A stretch of 64,000 nucleotides of DNA from Pseudoxanthomonas sp. PXM03 (GCF_014852005.1 NZ_JACVAU010000001.1:1634001-1698000), one strand, 5' to 3'; positions 45,439-54,718 are shown, counted from the stretch's first letter. Made by a program: numbers and translations. The notes: generated by a model from the letters alone, not told the origin.

Positions 45439-45983
45439 TGCAGGGTTCCGTTGCCGATCTCGAACCGGCGGAAGCTCTCGTAGTGGTCGTCGGTGTAGTA
45501 GTACTCGCGCGGTGGTTGGCCGCCGGTGACGATGCGGCGTGTACCGCGATGGTCGAGCCCGGGCGTGTCGACCGTGTACTCGCGGTAATAGCCGCGCGAC
45601 TGCCGTGGCAGCCGGCCCTCGCGATTCTGGAAGACCGAGCCGTCCTGCCGATGCGGGAACGGGCCTCCGCTGCGTATCAGCGCCAGTGTCTGTCGTGCCT
45701 CCGCCGGCAGGAAGGCTGGAAGGTCCGCACCCGGCGTCGGCAGGGCAGCGGCAGGCGGATCGTCCACGGGTCCGCCGGGACGCGTCTGTTCCACCGGCGG
45801 AAGCGCGAGTTCGGCGTTCGTGCGCTGGGGATGGGTGGCTTCCTGCGTTTCGGCGGCCGGCGCGGGGGCATCGTCGCGCTGCGACCACCACCATGCGCCT
45901 GCAGCCAGTAGCAGCAGGGCGAGGAATGCAATCAGGGGGAGACGCTGCCGGCTCTGCCGGCGGGCGCGTGAACGTCGACTCAT
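45435..45983 (-). CDS. Barnase-like (N1/T1) ribonuclease with N-terminal membrane anchor
   Basis: A 182-residue protein: basic N-terminus, one hydrophobic segment (LPLIAFLALLLLAAGAWWW, 15-33), a Pro/Ala-rich linker, and a barnase-like domain from about 90. The catalytic pattern E135 (YREYTV), R149-R150 (GTRRIV) and H167 (DDHYESF) matches the E/R/H set of barnase. It is exported or anchored outside the cytoplasm, where it could degrade RNA or act on competitors, while barstar protects the cell. Confidence 0.85.
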   Translation of the reverse strand: MSRRSRARRQSRQRLPLIAFLALLLLAAGAWWWSQRDDAPAPAAETQEATHPQRTNAELALPPVEQTRPGGPVDDPPAAALPTPGADLPAFLPAEARQTLALIRSGGPFPHRQDGSVFQNREGRLPRQSRGYYREYTVDTPGLDHRGTRRIVTGGQPPREYYYTDDHYESFRRFEIGNGTLQ

Positions 45984-45990
45984 GCGTGGA

Positions 45991-46755
45991 TCATTCCGTC
46001 AGGAAACGGCCGCAGCCGCGGTAGACCTTGCCACCCACCGTCAGGGTCGCGGAGGCGGGATACTCGTTGTCGCTCATGCCGTCGCTGCAGACTTCCTTCT
46101 TCGTCGTCAGCGACACGGCCAGGCCATCGGCGGTGCTGCCCGCATAACCCTCTCCCGTCTTGCGGACCTGGGCGACATCGACCTTGCGCTCGCCGTAGTC
46201 CAGGTCGGCACTCAGGCGGGGCGTCGCGCCACTACCGACCTCCACGGACCAGCCGGGTTCGGTGCCGATCCCGCGGAAAATGCTGCCGCGTGCCCTGGCC
46301 TGCTCCCAGGGTGTCCCCGCCGCTGGAGGAGAGGGCTCTCCGCTGGCCCGCACCATCCTGAACTCGACCGGCGCAGACGCACCCGGCGTCACAGGGACGC
46401 GCGTATCGGTGACGAACCAGAGCTTGCCCTGCGCGTCGCGCAGGCCCGCGTGCAGGCCGTACATGCCGTTCGGGCGCACCTTGGCCGGGTCATAGGGGAG
46501 GGTGAAGGCGAACGGCGGGCTCTCCAGGTCGCTGAAGTCGGCGCTGGCGACCACGGCAGCCGGTGTATCGGCAAGCTGGTTGTCCACGAGTTGCACGCTG
46601 AGTGTCGCGCCTGGCGGTGGCGTGATGCGTTCGAGATAGATGGCCCGCCCATGGATCGCCGCGACAGGCTGTGTCGGGGCTCCGCTGCCGGTGGGCGGCG
46701 ACTGGCAGGCAGCGAGTGTCAGCAGGCAGGCGGTGGTCAACAGCGGACGAAACAT
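45991..46755 (-). CDS. YbaY-type lipoprotein with second C-terminal domain
   Basis: A 254-residue lipoprotein with lipobox Cys17 (LLTLAAC). Residues 30-140 form a YbaY/YscW-like beta domain (GRAIYLERITPPPGATLSV, DTRVPVTPG). Residues 155-254 form a second domain (FRGIGTEPGWSVEV, CSDGMSDNEYPASATLTVGG) of the COG3650-like type, with two Cys that may be bonded. Function is not known; likely an outer-membrane-attached envelope protein. It ends 7 bases upstream of the ribonuclease start, so it heads the same minus-strand operon. Confidence 0.82.
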   Translation of the reverse strand: MFRPLLTTACLLTLAACQSPPTGSGAPTQPVAAIHGRAIYLERITPPPGATLSVQLVDNQLADTPAAVVASADFSDLESPPFAFTLPYDPAKVRPNGMYGLHAGLRDAQGKLWFVTDTRVPVTPGASAPVEFRMVRASGEPSPPAAGTPWEQARARGSIFRGIGTEPGWSVEVGSGATPRLSADLDYGERKVDVAQVRKTGEGYAGSTADGLAVSLTTKKEVCSDGMSDNEYPASATLTVGGKVYRGCGRFLTE

Positions 46756-46906
46756 CGCGCGCTCCTTGGGGTGATCGTGGCTGGCCGCCAGCTTAGCGGT
46801 GGCCGGTGTAATGGTTCGTCAACGCGGAAAGGGTCGTGGTGCGGTCCCGGTTCGCGCCCACGCGGCCGTCGCGCTACAGTCGCGCCGGGACACGGAGGCC
46901 GCCGGG

Positions 46907-47512
46907 ATGCCGTCGCACGATCCGAGAGTGGATGCCTACATCGCGATGGCTGCCGAGTTTGCGCGCCCGGTCCTCGAACGCTTGCGGAGCGTGGTGCACG
47001 AAGCATGTCCGCAGGTGGAAGAGACCATCAAGTGGAGCATGCCGTCGTTCCAGTACGGCGGACGCATCCTGTGCAACATGGCCGCATTCAAGCGGCACGC
47101 ATCGTTCGGCTTCTGGCAGCACACGCAGGTCACGGACGGCAAGGCGCGCGACGGCATGGGGAGCCTGGGCAAACTGGTGTCGCTGGAAGATCTGCCGCCC
47201 AGGCGGGAACTGATTGCACGGGTGCGCAAGGCGATGGCGCTGATCGATACTCCTGCGGCGTCATCGGCGTCCGCGTCAGCCAAGGCTGCTGCGCGTCCCG
47301 TGCTGCGCACGCCGGCGGATCTCCGCGATGCGCTTGCCCGCAACCCGGAAGCAAAGGCGACATTCGATGGCTTCAGCCCCAGTGCCCGGCGCGAGTACAT
47401 CGAATGGATCATCGGGGCCAAACGGACGGATACGCGTGAGCGAAGACTGGCGCAGGCGGTCGCGTGGATGGCGGAAGGCAAGATGCGCCACTGGAAGTAC
47501 CAGGCACGCTGA
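46907..47512 (+). CDS. YdeI/OmpD-associated family protein with DUF1801 domain
   Basis: A 201-residue protein. The N-terminal about 120 residues fit DUF1801 (VEETIKWSMPSFQYGGRILCNMAAFKRH, shortened here to EETIKWSMPSFQYGG), and the C-terminal part contains FDGFSPSARREYIEWI, GAKRTDTRERRL of the YdeI/OmdA family, members of which are linked to bacteriocin protection. Cytoplasmic, function uncertain. GGAGG lies about 10 bases before the ATG. Confidence 0.82.
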   Translation: MPSHDPRVDAYIAMAAEFARPVLERLRSVVHEACPQVEETIKWSMPSFQYGGRILCNMAAFKRHASFGFWQHTQVTDGKARDGMGSLGKLVSLEDLPPRRELIARVRKAMALIDTPAASSASASAKAAARPVLRTPADLRDALARNPEAKATFDGFSPSARREYIEWIIGAKRTDTRERRLAQAVAWMAEGKMRHWKYQAR

Positions 47513-47661
47513 GTCCGCATCGGGCGACATAGACCGCCCTCATCGGGGCGATTCAGTATTGCGATGACGATGCGGTTTGCGGACGGTTAGTATCGGTCGC
47601 AAGCCACCGAACCCCCGTCATCGCACTGCACGCGCCCCTGCGCGCGCCGGAGACCCCTGGC

Positions 47662-48545
47662 ATGAATCGCGTCCTGCGACCCTTTGCCTACACCCGTGCC
47701 GCGGTGGCCTGGCCCTATATCGCGGCCGTCATCGCGCTTGTGGGTGCGGCGTTGTGGGTGCTGTGGCTCGCGCCGCCCGGGCAGGAAAGCGGCATGCGAC
47801 TCGCGCTGCGCGGCGGTGCGTTGTGCGCCGCTGCCACGGCGATCGGTGCGTTGCCGGTGCTGGTGATGCGGACGATTCCGCAGCGACTGGCAGACGGGTT
47901 GCTCGGCTTCGGGGCCGGTGTGATGTTGGCGGCCACGGCGTTCTCGCTGGTGCTGCCGGGCTTGGCGGCGGCGGAAGCACAGGGCTTCTCGCCTTGGGGT
48001 GCGGCGGGCCTCGTGGGTGCCGGGATCCTGCTGGGCGCATGCGCGCTGCTCGCACTCGACCGCGGCCTGGTCGACGACCCACTGGACGCACAGCGTCGCC
48101 TCGTACCCTCGCGGGTGATGCTCTTCGTGCTGGCCATCGTGCTGCACAACATTCCAGAAGGCATGGCGGTGGGCGTGGCGGCCGGCGGTGCGCTCAGTGG
48201 TGCGGCCGGGCTGGCGATCGGGATCGCCCTGCAGGACATACCGGAAGGCTTGGTGGTTGCCCTTGTGCTGGCGACGGCGGGCATGGCGCGGAGCAAGGCG
48301 GTCTTCCTGGGCGCGCTGTCGGGCGTGGCCGAACCCCTGGCCGCGATTCCCAGCGCGTGGGCAGTCGGCATTTCGTCGGTGCTGCTGCCGTGGGGGGGCT
48401 GGCGTTCGCGGCGGGAGCCATGCTGATCGCCGTGGGCCACAGCGTGATCCCCGAGTCGAACCGGCACGGCCACGGCGGCATCGCATCGTTCGGGCTCGCG
48501 CTGGGCTTCTGCCTGATGATGGCGCTGGACACGGCATTGGGTTGA
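47662..48545 (+). pseudogene. ZIP family metal transporter, frameshifted at a G7 tract
   Basis: The first 254 codons (47662-48426) encode a ZIP/ZupT-like transporter: several membrane spans, HNIPEGMAVGVA and LQDIPEGLVVALVLA with the conserved histidine/glutamate metal site. At TGGGGGGG (48391-48398) the frame leaves the family and ends in GWRSRREPC. The -1-like frame continues the protein naturally (LAFAAGAMLIAVGHSVIPES...MMALDTALG, to 48545), completing the last two membrane spans. One more G would restore a full-length protein of about 294 residues. It may be a sequencing error, a phase-variable tract, programmed slippage or a true mutation. Confidence 0.8.
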
Positions 48546-48595
48546 CCGCAAGGCGCGAGGTGCCCACGCTGCCGTTGTCCTCGCTGGAGAATGGC

Positions 48596-49348
48596 ATGTC
48601 CGAACCGTTGACGATCATCGGCAACTACATCTCGCCCTACGTGCGCAAGGTGCTGGTCTGCCTGGAGCTGAAAGGCATTCCGTACCGGATCGATCCGATC
48701 GCCCCCTTCGTGGGGGACGCGGAGTTCAGCCGCATCAGTCCCCTGCGCCGCATCCCCGTACTGCGCGACGGTGACCTGGTGCTCAACGACTCCACGGTGA
48801 TCTGCGAGTACCTGCAGGACAGGTTCCCCCAGCCATCGCTGTATCCGGCCGATCCTGTGCAGCGGGCACAGGCACGCTGGCTGGAGGAATACGCGGACTC
48901 CTACCTGGGGGATGTGATCGTCTGGCGCATGTTCTTCCAGAAAGGCGTGCGCCGGTTTCTGTTCAACGAAGGCACCGACGAAGACGTGGTGCGCAGGGCC
49001 CGGGACGAGGAACTGCCGGTTGCGCTGGATTATCTGGAAGCACGGATGCCCGTCGCCGGTTGGCTGTTCGGCGATGTTTCCATCGCCGACATCAGCATCG
49101 CTGCTTTATTCCGCAATGCGGTGTTCGTGAAGTACTACGTCGATGCGCAGCGATGGCCGCGTACCGCCGCCTTCCTTGCGCGTGCCTGGGCGTTGCCGCC
49201 GTTCCAGGCACTGGCGGGCTACGAAGAGCGGACCCTGCGCACACCGCTCCAGGAGCAGCGTGCGGTACTTGCGGAGATGGGGGCGCCGCTCACCGACACG
49301 ACCTGCGGCAATGCGGCGCCGCGCTATGGCGTGATGCGGCTGGGGTGA
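48596..49348 (+). CDS. Glutathione S-transferase family protein
   Basis: A 250-residue protein starting at ATG 48596. The N-terminal thioredoxin-like domain reads IIGNYISPYVRKVLVCLELKG, then RRIPVLRDGDLVLNDSTVICEYL with the cis-Pro and the DS glutathione site. The helical domain ends in PPFQALAGYEERTLRTP. The Ser in NYISPYV fits a catalytic residue. Substrate unknown. It follows the broken ZIP transporter by 50 bases. Confidence 0.88.
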   Translation: MSEPLTIIGNYISPYVRKVLVCLELKGIPYRIDPIAPFVGDAEFSRISPLRRIPVLRDGDLVLNDSTVICEYLQDRFPQPSLYPADPVQRAQARWLEEYADSYLGDVIVWRMFFQKGVRRFLFNEGTDEDVVRRARDEELPVALDYLEARMPVAGWLFGDVSIADISIAALFRNAVFVKYYVDAQRWPRTAAFLARAWALPPFQALAGYEERTLRTPLQEQRAVLAEMGAPLTDTTCGNAAPRYGVMRLG

Positions 49349-49421
49349 TGGATTCCGGTCAGCAACTTCTGCAGCAGCGGTGCGAGGGGTGACGGCCCGC
49401 TCCTGCAATCCCATCGAGGTA

Positions 49422-51176
49422 TCACGGGTTCGTGTCGACGCGCAAGACCGGATAGAGCCGATAGCGTTCGTCCCATGATGGGTGTCGGCGATAGAAGAAT
49501 TCGAGCCGTGCAGCGGGATCGTCGGAGAAGGCTTTGTCTTCACGCAGCCGGCGTTCGAACTCGGCCTTCACGGCAGGGTCGCGCAACATCTCGCGTGCCA
49601 CGCTCTCGGCCACGTAGTCTTCCATGTACTCCTTACGCTCGAACGCATTGTTGAAGCGGCCCCAGGCGAGCAATGAATCGGGCGCCTGTGGTTCAAGCAG
49701 CGCCATGACCAGGCGCGACTTCGCCTGCGCGATGGGCACGAACAGCGTGCCGGCCGGCACGCTGCGAGCTTCCCGCCTCCAGTCGCCTTCCACCGTCAGA
49801 CGCTGGCGGGCTTCCACCGGGCTGCTGCCGAAGCTGGATTTCGTGGCGCGAAACGCGGCCACGTCACCCTGCCAGGGTTTGCCCAGGAGCCGATACTCCA
49901 CGCCATGCGTCTTCAGTACATCGGCAACCCAGGACGCTTCCGCGGCGGGCACCAGGTAGCCCGCTCCGGGCGCATCGATGACGAGGGCGGGTCGGATGTC
50001 ATCCTTCAGCGGCACTTTCCAGAGCTGCGGTGTTGTTTCGTCGTAGCGCGTCATCAGTGCGCCGGAGACATCCGAGCGGGTGCGCGTGTAGGCGTATCCG
50101 CGAAAATCCACGGTACGCGCGGCGGGCGCGGCCGCATAGGTCAGCGGCTCGGGGTGGCCGGCGAGTTGCGCGGCGGCGGCATCGGCTTCCCGTGCACTGG
50201 CGAGCCAGTCGCGGCCGTGCGCCGCCACCTGTTCGAGTACCGACACCACCGTGTTGCGGGTGATCTTCACCCGTACCGGGTACTCCTTCCAGGAATGCGT
50301 TTCGACCAGCATCGCGATCCGGTTGCGGAGCAGGAAGTAGCCATGCGAGAAGCGGGGCGGTGCCACGCTGTCCTCGAAGCCCGAAGTCGGATCGTCATTG
50401 ACGACGAAGGATGGGTAGTAGGGGAGGGGCAGCGAACCCTGCGCGGCGAGATCGCCGATCACCGACGTCCTGAGGGCCAGGCCCGCCTGCCGCAGCCCCG
50501 CATCGCCGGCATGCACGGGCTCCACCTGGATGGAGATGTCGTGCTCGAACTGCGCGCCGTTGGTCGCGTGCAGGTCCACCGTGACCAGTGGATCCCAACG
50601 CTCTACGAGCTGCAGCATCGCCCGCATCTCCGGGGTGTCGGCTTTCAGGTAGTCGCGGTTGAGGTTGAAGTTCTGCGCGGTGGTGCGCCAGCCCATCTCT
50701 TTCGGGCCGCGCTGGTTGGGCCGGTTCCATGCGCCGAAGCGCTCGTGGCCGTCCACGTTGAATACCGGCACGAACAGCCACACCTGCTTGTCCAGCGCAC
50801 CGTTCGCTGCCTTGCCTTCGAGCACCTCGCGCAGCGCCAGGAAGCCGGCGTCCTTGCCGTCGATCTCGCCGGCATGGATGCCGCCTTGCACCAGCACGAC
50901 GGGAAGTCCGCGCTTGCGTGCCAGGTCCGGCGTCAGCGCGCCACTGGTCGAGGCCACCAGCATTTTCATCGGGCGTCCCTCCGGCGAGGTGCCGAAGGTG
51001 TGGCAGCGCACCGCCTTGGGGTACTGGCGCGCAAACGCGTCGCACAACGCGATGACCTCGTCGTAACGCCCGGTTTCAACGAACCCCGAGCGCTCCGACA
51101 CGGTGGCGAGGGGAGGCGTGGCGTGCGTCAGTGGTGCAAGGACCAGCAACAACACGGCGTAGAGGGGACGCAGCAT
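49422..51176 (-). CDS. Secreted M14 family metallocarboxypeptidase
   Basis: A 584-residue protein with a signal peptide (YAVLLLVLAPLTHA). The zinc site is in VLVQGGIHAGEIDGKDAG (H-x-x-E) and DLHATNG (third His); FNLNRDYLKADTPE contributes the Asn-Arg binding pair, and ETHSWKEY lies near the catalytic Glu. The last about 200 residues form a C-terminal domain. It should cleave C-terminal amino acids from peptides outside the cytoplasm. Divergent from the peptide transporter gene, which suggests a shared promoter region of 149 bp. Confidence 0.9.
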   Translation of the reverse strand: MLRPLYAVLLLVLAPLTHATPPLATVSERSGFVETGRYDEVIALCDAFARQYPKAVRCHTFGTSPEGRPMKMLVASTSGALTPDLARKRGLPVVLVQGGIHAGEIDGKDAGFLALREVLEGKAANGALDKQVWLFVPVFNVDGHERFGAWNRPNQRGPKEMGWRTTAQNFNLNRDYLKADTPEMRAMLQLVERWDPLVTVDLHATNGAQFEHDISIQVEPVHAGDAGLRQAGLALRTSVIGDLAAQGSLPLPYYPSFVVNDDPTSGFEDSVAPPRFSHGYFLLRNRIAMLVETHSWKEYPVRVKITRNTVVSVLEQVAAHGRDWLASAREADAAAAQLAGHPEPLTYAAAPAARTVDFRGYAYTRTRSDVSGALMTRYDETTPQLWKVPLKDDIRPALVIDAPGAGYLVPAAEASWVADVLKTHGVEYRLLGKPWQGDVAAFRATKSSFGSSPVEARQRLTVEGDWRREARSVPAGTLFVPIAQAKSRLVMALLEPQAPDSLLAWGRFNNAFERKEYMEDYVAESVAREMLRDPAVKAEFERRLREDKAFSDDPAARLEFFYRRHPSWDERYRLYPVLRVDTNP

Positions 51177-51325
51177 GGAAAAATCCTGAACAGGGCAGGG
51201 GCGAATGATGCCGCGCAATCGCGGTCAGTCCCAGTCCCCGTTGTCCGCGTGCCCGGCACCCGGGTGGTTCGACCCTGCGCGGGCGGATACGGTAACCTTC
51301 CGGGACTTTTTCACCGGAAGATCGG

Positions 51326-52942
51326 ATGAGCACGACCGCAGAAGCCAGCCAGGGCCGCATGCCCCGCCAGATTCCCTACATCATCGGCAACGAGGCGTGC
51401 GAACGGTTCAGCTTCTACGGGATGCGCAACATCCTGGTGCCGTTCCTGATCAGTTCGGTGCTGCTGGCCTACCTGCCGGACCAGGCGGCGCGCGAAGGCG
51501 CGGCGAAGGATCTGTTCCACAGCTTCGTCATCGGCGTGTATTTCTTCCCGCTGCTCGGTGGCTGGCTGTCGGACCGCTACTTCGGCAAGTACAACACCGT
51601 CCTGTGGTTCTCGTTGATCTACTGCGCCGGCCACGCCTGCCTGGCGATGTTCGAAAGCCACGCCACCGGGTTCTACACAGGCCTGTTCCTGATCGCACTG
51701 GGCTCGGGTGGGATAAAACCCCTCGTGGTGACGTTCTGCGGTGACCAGTTCGACCAGACCAACAAGACCAAGGCGAAGGTGGTCTTCGATGCGTTCTACT
51801 GGATCATCAACTTCGGTTCGTTCTTCGCTTCGCTGCTGATGCCGCTGGTGTTGAACAGCTGGGGTCCGGCGTGGGCCTTCGGCATCCCCGGCATCCTGAT
51901 GTTCATCGCCACGCTGATCTTCTGGGCGGGGCGCAAGAAGTACGTCAACGTGCCGCCGTCACGCGGCAACGATCCGGATTCGTTCCTCAGCATCGTCCGC
52001 AGCGCCCTGTTGGGCAATGAGCGTGGCATCGGCACGCTGGTGGCCGCTGTGGGCGTGATCGGCGGCGGGGTGATGTTGCTGTTGTGGGCGCTGAAGTTCG
52101 CCGGTGTCGCACTGTGGCCCGAAGCATGGGGATTCGTCATCACCGCCTGCCTGGCGCTGGGCGCGGTGATCGCCGGTGTCGGTTTCGGTGCATCGCTCCA
52201 GCTGGAGTCTGCGCGCGGCATGCATCCTGACGCGGCCATCGAAGGCGTGCGTTCCGTGCTGCGCATCCTGATCGTGTTCGCGCTGGTGACGCCGTTCTGG
52301 TCGCTGTTCGACCAGAAGGCATCGACCTGGGTCATCCAGGGCAAGGCGATGCAGATTCCGCATGACCTGTGGTGGTGGCCAAGCCGGCTGGTGAAGGACG
52401 CCACGCAGATGCAGGCGCTGAATCCGCTGATGGTCATGCTGCTGATTCCGTTCAACAACCTCGTGCTGTATCCGGCGCTGCGCCGGATGGGCTTCAACGT
52501 CACCGCGCTGCGGCGGATGGGATGGGGCATCGCCATCTCCGCGCTGTCGTGGGTCGTGGCCGGCCTGCTGCAGTTGCAGATGGACGATGGTCAGCAGGTG
52601 TCCCTGGCCTGGCAGACCCTGCCGTACCTGCTGCTGACGTTCGGTGAAGTGCTGGTATCGGCGACCGCGCTTGAGTTCGCCTACAGCCAGGCACCGATGG
52701 CCATGAAGGGCGTGATCATGGCGTTCTGGTACCTGACAAGCACCTTCGGCGGGTTGTGGGTCTTGCTGACCAACGCCAGCGTGCGCGACCCGGCGGTGAT
52801 CGGCTGGATCCAGACACAGGGCTGGACCGAGAACGCGTTCCTGATGTTCTTCTTCGCCGGTTTCGCTTTCGTGGCGGCATTGGCATTCGCGCTGTACGCG
52901 CGTACGTATCCCATGCAGGACAACTACCGCACCGCGGCGTAA
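51326..52942 (+). CDS. Proton-dependent oligopeptide transporter (POT family)
   Basis: A 538-residue inner membrane protein with about 12-14 spans. The POT signature ExxER is E23-A-C-E26-R27 followed by FSFYG, and FDAFYWIINFGSFFASLL is the second family block; both fit di/tripeptide:proton symport. Two extra spans in the middle (about residues 225-290) match the bacterial POT insert. It probably imports peptides released by the divergent M14 peptidase. The stop lies 9 bases before the rhomboid ATG. Confidence 0.93.
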   Translation: MSTTAEASQGRMPRQIPYIIGNEACERFSFYGMRNILVPFLISSVLLAYLPDQAAREGAAKDLFHSFVIGVYFFPLLGGWLSDRYFGKYNTVLWFSLIYCAGHACLAMFESHATGFYTGLFLIALGSGGIKPLVVTFCGDQFDQTNKTKAKVVFDAFYWIINFGSFFASLLMPLVLNSWGPAWAFGIPGILMFIATLIFWAGRKKYVNVPPSRGNDPDSFLSIVRSALLGNERGIGTLVAAVGVIGGGVMLLLWALKFAGVALWPEAWGFVITACLALGAVIAGVGFGASLQLESARGMHPDAAIEGVRSVLRILIVFALVTPFWSLFDQKASTWVIQGKAMQIPHDLWWWPSRLVKDATQMQALNPLMVMLLIPFNNLVLYPALRRMGFNVTALRRMGWGIAISALSWVVAGLLQLQMDDGQQVSLAWQTLPYLLLTFGEVLVSATALEFAYSQAPMAMKGVIMAFWYLTSTFGGLWVLLTNASVRDPAVIGWIQTQGWTENAFLMFFFAGFAFVAALAFALYARTYPMQDNYRTAA

Positions 52943-52951
52943 GGACGAGGG

Positions 52952-53569
52952 ATGAGCGCACCCATTACCCTGCTGCTGATCGCAGTGACCTGCGTGGTCA
53001 GCTTCATCGCATTCCGCACGCCGTCATTGCTGATGCGGCTTATCCTGTGGCCGCCCGCGATCCATCGCCACCGCCAGTACGACCGGCTGGTCACCTACGG
53101 GTTCATCCACGCGGATTTCTGGCACCTGCTGTTCAACATGTTCACGCTGTTCTTCTTCGGGCGACTGATGGAACAGGTGATCACCCAGATCAGCGGCAGT
53201 CGGCTGACCTTCGTGGCGTTCTATTTCTCCGCGCTGGTGGTGTCGATCCTGCCGACCTACCTGAAACACCAGAACGACCCCAACTACCGCAGCCTGGGGG
53301 CGTCCGGTGCAGTGTCGGCGGTGCTGTTCTCCTACATCCTGATCGATCCGTGGGCGCGGATAGGCGTGTTCTTCATCCCCATGCCCGCCATCGTGTTTGC
53401 CGTGCTCTACATCGCCTACAGCATCTGGATGGACCGTCGTGGCGGCGACAACATCAACCACGGCGCGCATCTGGCGGGGGCCGCTTACGGCGTGCTGTTC
53501 CTCGCGGCGATGGAGCCTCGCGTGCTGGGCCATTTCCTGGAAGCATTGTCACAGCCGAGCTTCGGTTAA
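52952..53569 (+). CDS. Rhomboid family intramembrane serine protease
   Basis: A 205-residue protein with six membrane spans. The catalytic dyad is S118 in GASGAVSA and H173 in GAHLAGAAYG, with the HxxxN-like HLLFNMFTLFFFG in the second span. It cleaves membrane-spanning segments of unknown substrates. It starts 9 bases after the POT transporter stop and is likely co-transcribed. Confidence 0.9.
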   Translation: MSAPITLLLIAVTCVVSFIAFRTPSLLMRLILWPPAIHRHRQYDRLVTYGFIHADFWHLLFNMFTLFFFGRLMEQVITQISGSRLTFVAFYFSALVVSILPTYLKHQNDPNYRSLGASGAVSAVLFSYILIDPWARIGVFFIPMPAIVFAVLYIAYSIWMDRRGGDNINHGAHLAGAAYGVLFLAAMEPRVLGHFLEALSQPSFG

Positions 53570-53649
53570 GCCGTCATTGCAGTAGCGCTCACCTGCGCTG
53601 AAGGTCCTGCGTGTTATCCCGGTGCCACGTCTCACACGTGGAGCAGCGC

Positions 53650-54369
53650 ATGGCAACCGCAAAGACACGCAAGGCAACCCGCAAGACCGCGAGCAAGACC
53701 GCCACGAAGAAAGCGCCCGCCAGGAAGGTCGCGAAGAAAGCAGCCGCGAAGAAGGTGGCCAGGAAGGTCGCGAAGAGTACGACGAAGGCCACGCGCAAGA
53801 CCACGACCGGCAAGGCGGCCACGAAGCAGGCCACTCCGCGCGTCGGCACCCGGAAGGCGGGCGCCGCCACGAAGAAGATCGCGACAAAGAAGGCAGCGAC
53901 AACGAAGGCAGCAACCAGCAAGGTCGCGGCGAAGAAGACGACAGGCAAGGTTGGCGGCCCCCAGCCCGCGCGCAAGGGTGCTGCGAAGAAGGTCGCGAGA
54001 AAGTCCGCAGCAACACCCGTGAAGAAGACGGTGGGCAGCGCGGCAGGCTCCCGGACGACAAGTAAGCCTGCAGCACGCAAGACGCCGGCCCGCAAACGCG
54101 CGCCGCGCAGGATCACGCCGACGCAGGCGCTCGAAACAGCGCGCGCGTTGCTGGAACAGAAGCACGAACTGGATCGGCAACCTGCGCCGTGGCAACAGCT
54201 CGATCACCACGATCAGGGAGCGGCGACGGGTGCGGGATTCGTCTCTTCGGAAGCCGCAGGCAAGGCGCTGGAACTGCATGCTGCCGAAAGCAGGATGAAA
54301 GCCATCCAGGGCAGCGCGGGAACACAGGACCGGCGCAACCAGGGCAAGCGCGACCATCGCGGCGAGTGA
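53650..54369 (+). CDS. Histone H1-like, lysine- and alanine-rich protein
   Basis: A 239-residue protein. The first about 155 residues are almost entirely Lys, Ala, Thr and Arg in short repeats (AKKAAAKKVARKV, KKIATKKAATTKAATSK, shortened), like histone H1 C-terminal tails and AlgP. The rest (about 160-239) is a less basic segment (TQALETARALLEQKHELDRQ shortened to TQALETARALLEQKH). It probably binds DNA as a nucleoid protein. The DNA is repetitive and poor in all other codon types. An upstream ATG at 53611 would add 13 residues without resemblance. Confidence 0.8.
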   Translation: MATAKTRKATRKTASKTATKKAPARKVAKKAAAKKVARKVAKSTTKATRKTTTGKAATKQATPRVGTRKAGAATKKIATKKAATTKAATSKVAAKKTTGKVGGPQPARKGAAKKVARKSAATPVKKTVGSAAGSRTTSKPAARKTPARKRAPRRITPTQALETARALLEQKHELDRQPAPWQQLDHHDQGAATGAGFVSSEAAGKALELHAAESRMKAIQGSAGTQDRRNQGKRDHRGE

Positions 54370-54441
54370 CTTGCGACGCCCTGGAGAAAGGGAAGGTGGA
54401 ACTACGTGCTGGCCGCGTCAGGCGATGCGGCCGGGACGGGA

Positions 54442-54491
54442 CTCCGGCGCGGCAGTCACACCCGAAGGCGGACCCCTGCGCCGCGCCGGAG
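54442..54491. terminator. 12-bp perfect stem between convergent genes
   Basis: CTCCGGCGCGGC (54442-54453) pairs with GCCGCGCCGGAG (54480-54491) over a 26-base loop, in the gap between the histone-like gene and the small minus-strand gene. No T-run, so termination would be Rho-assisted or the stem protects 3' ends. Confidence 0.45.
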
Positions 54492-54514
54492 CACCCGGTA
54501 GAAAGGTCGTGCGA

Positions 54515-54718
54515 TCAATCCACCAGCGAGTGGACGGCGTGCACCCCGGCGTTGTCGCTGCTCGAGTAGGTGGACATCAAGCGCTCGTAGACGGCGTTGT
54601 TGAGACGCTCGAACTCCCAGTCCTTGGTGTGGCCGGTGACGGTGAGCTGGTACAGGCCTTCAAGCAGGGTGAAATCGCTGGCGCTGGAGACGTCGGGCAG
54701 TTCTTCGATCAGGCTCAT
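54515..54718 (-). CDS. Small acidic hypothetical protein
   Basis: A 67-residue, acidic, soluble protein (SLIEELPDVSSASDFTLL... ending GVHAVHSLVD) starting at ATG 54718 with GGAG at a good distance. No known domain is recognised. The 198-bp space up to the next gene at 54917 shows nothing beyond likely promoters. The clean ribosome site and codon bias support it as real. Confidence 0.65.
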   Translation of the reverse strand: MSLIEELPDVSSASDFTLLEGLYQLTVTGHTKDWEFERLNNAVYERLMSTYSSSDNAGVHAVHSLVD

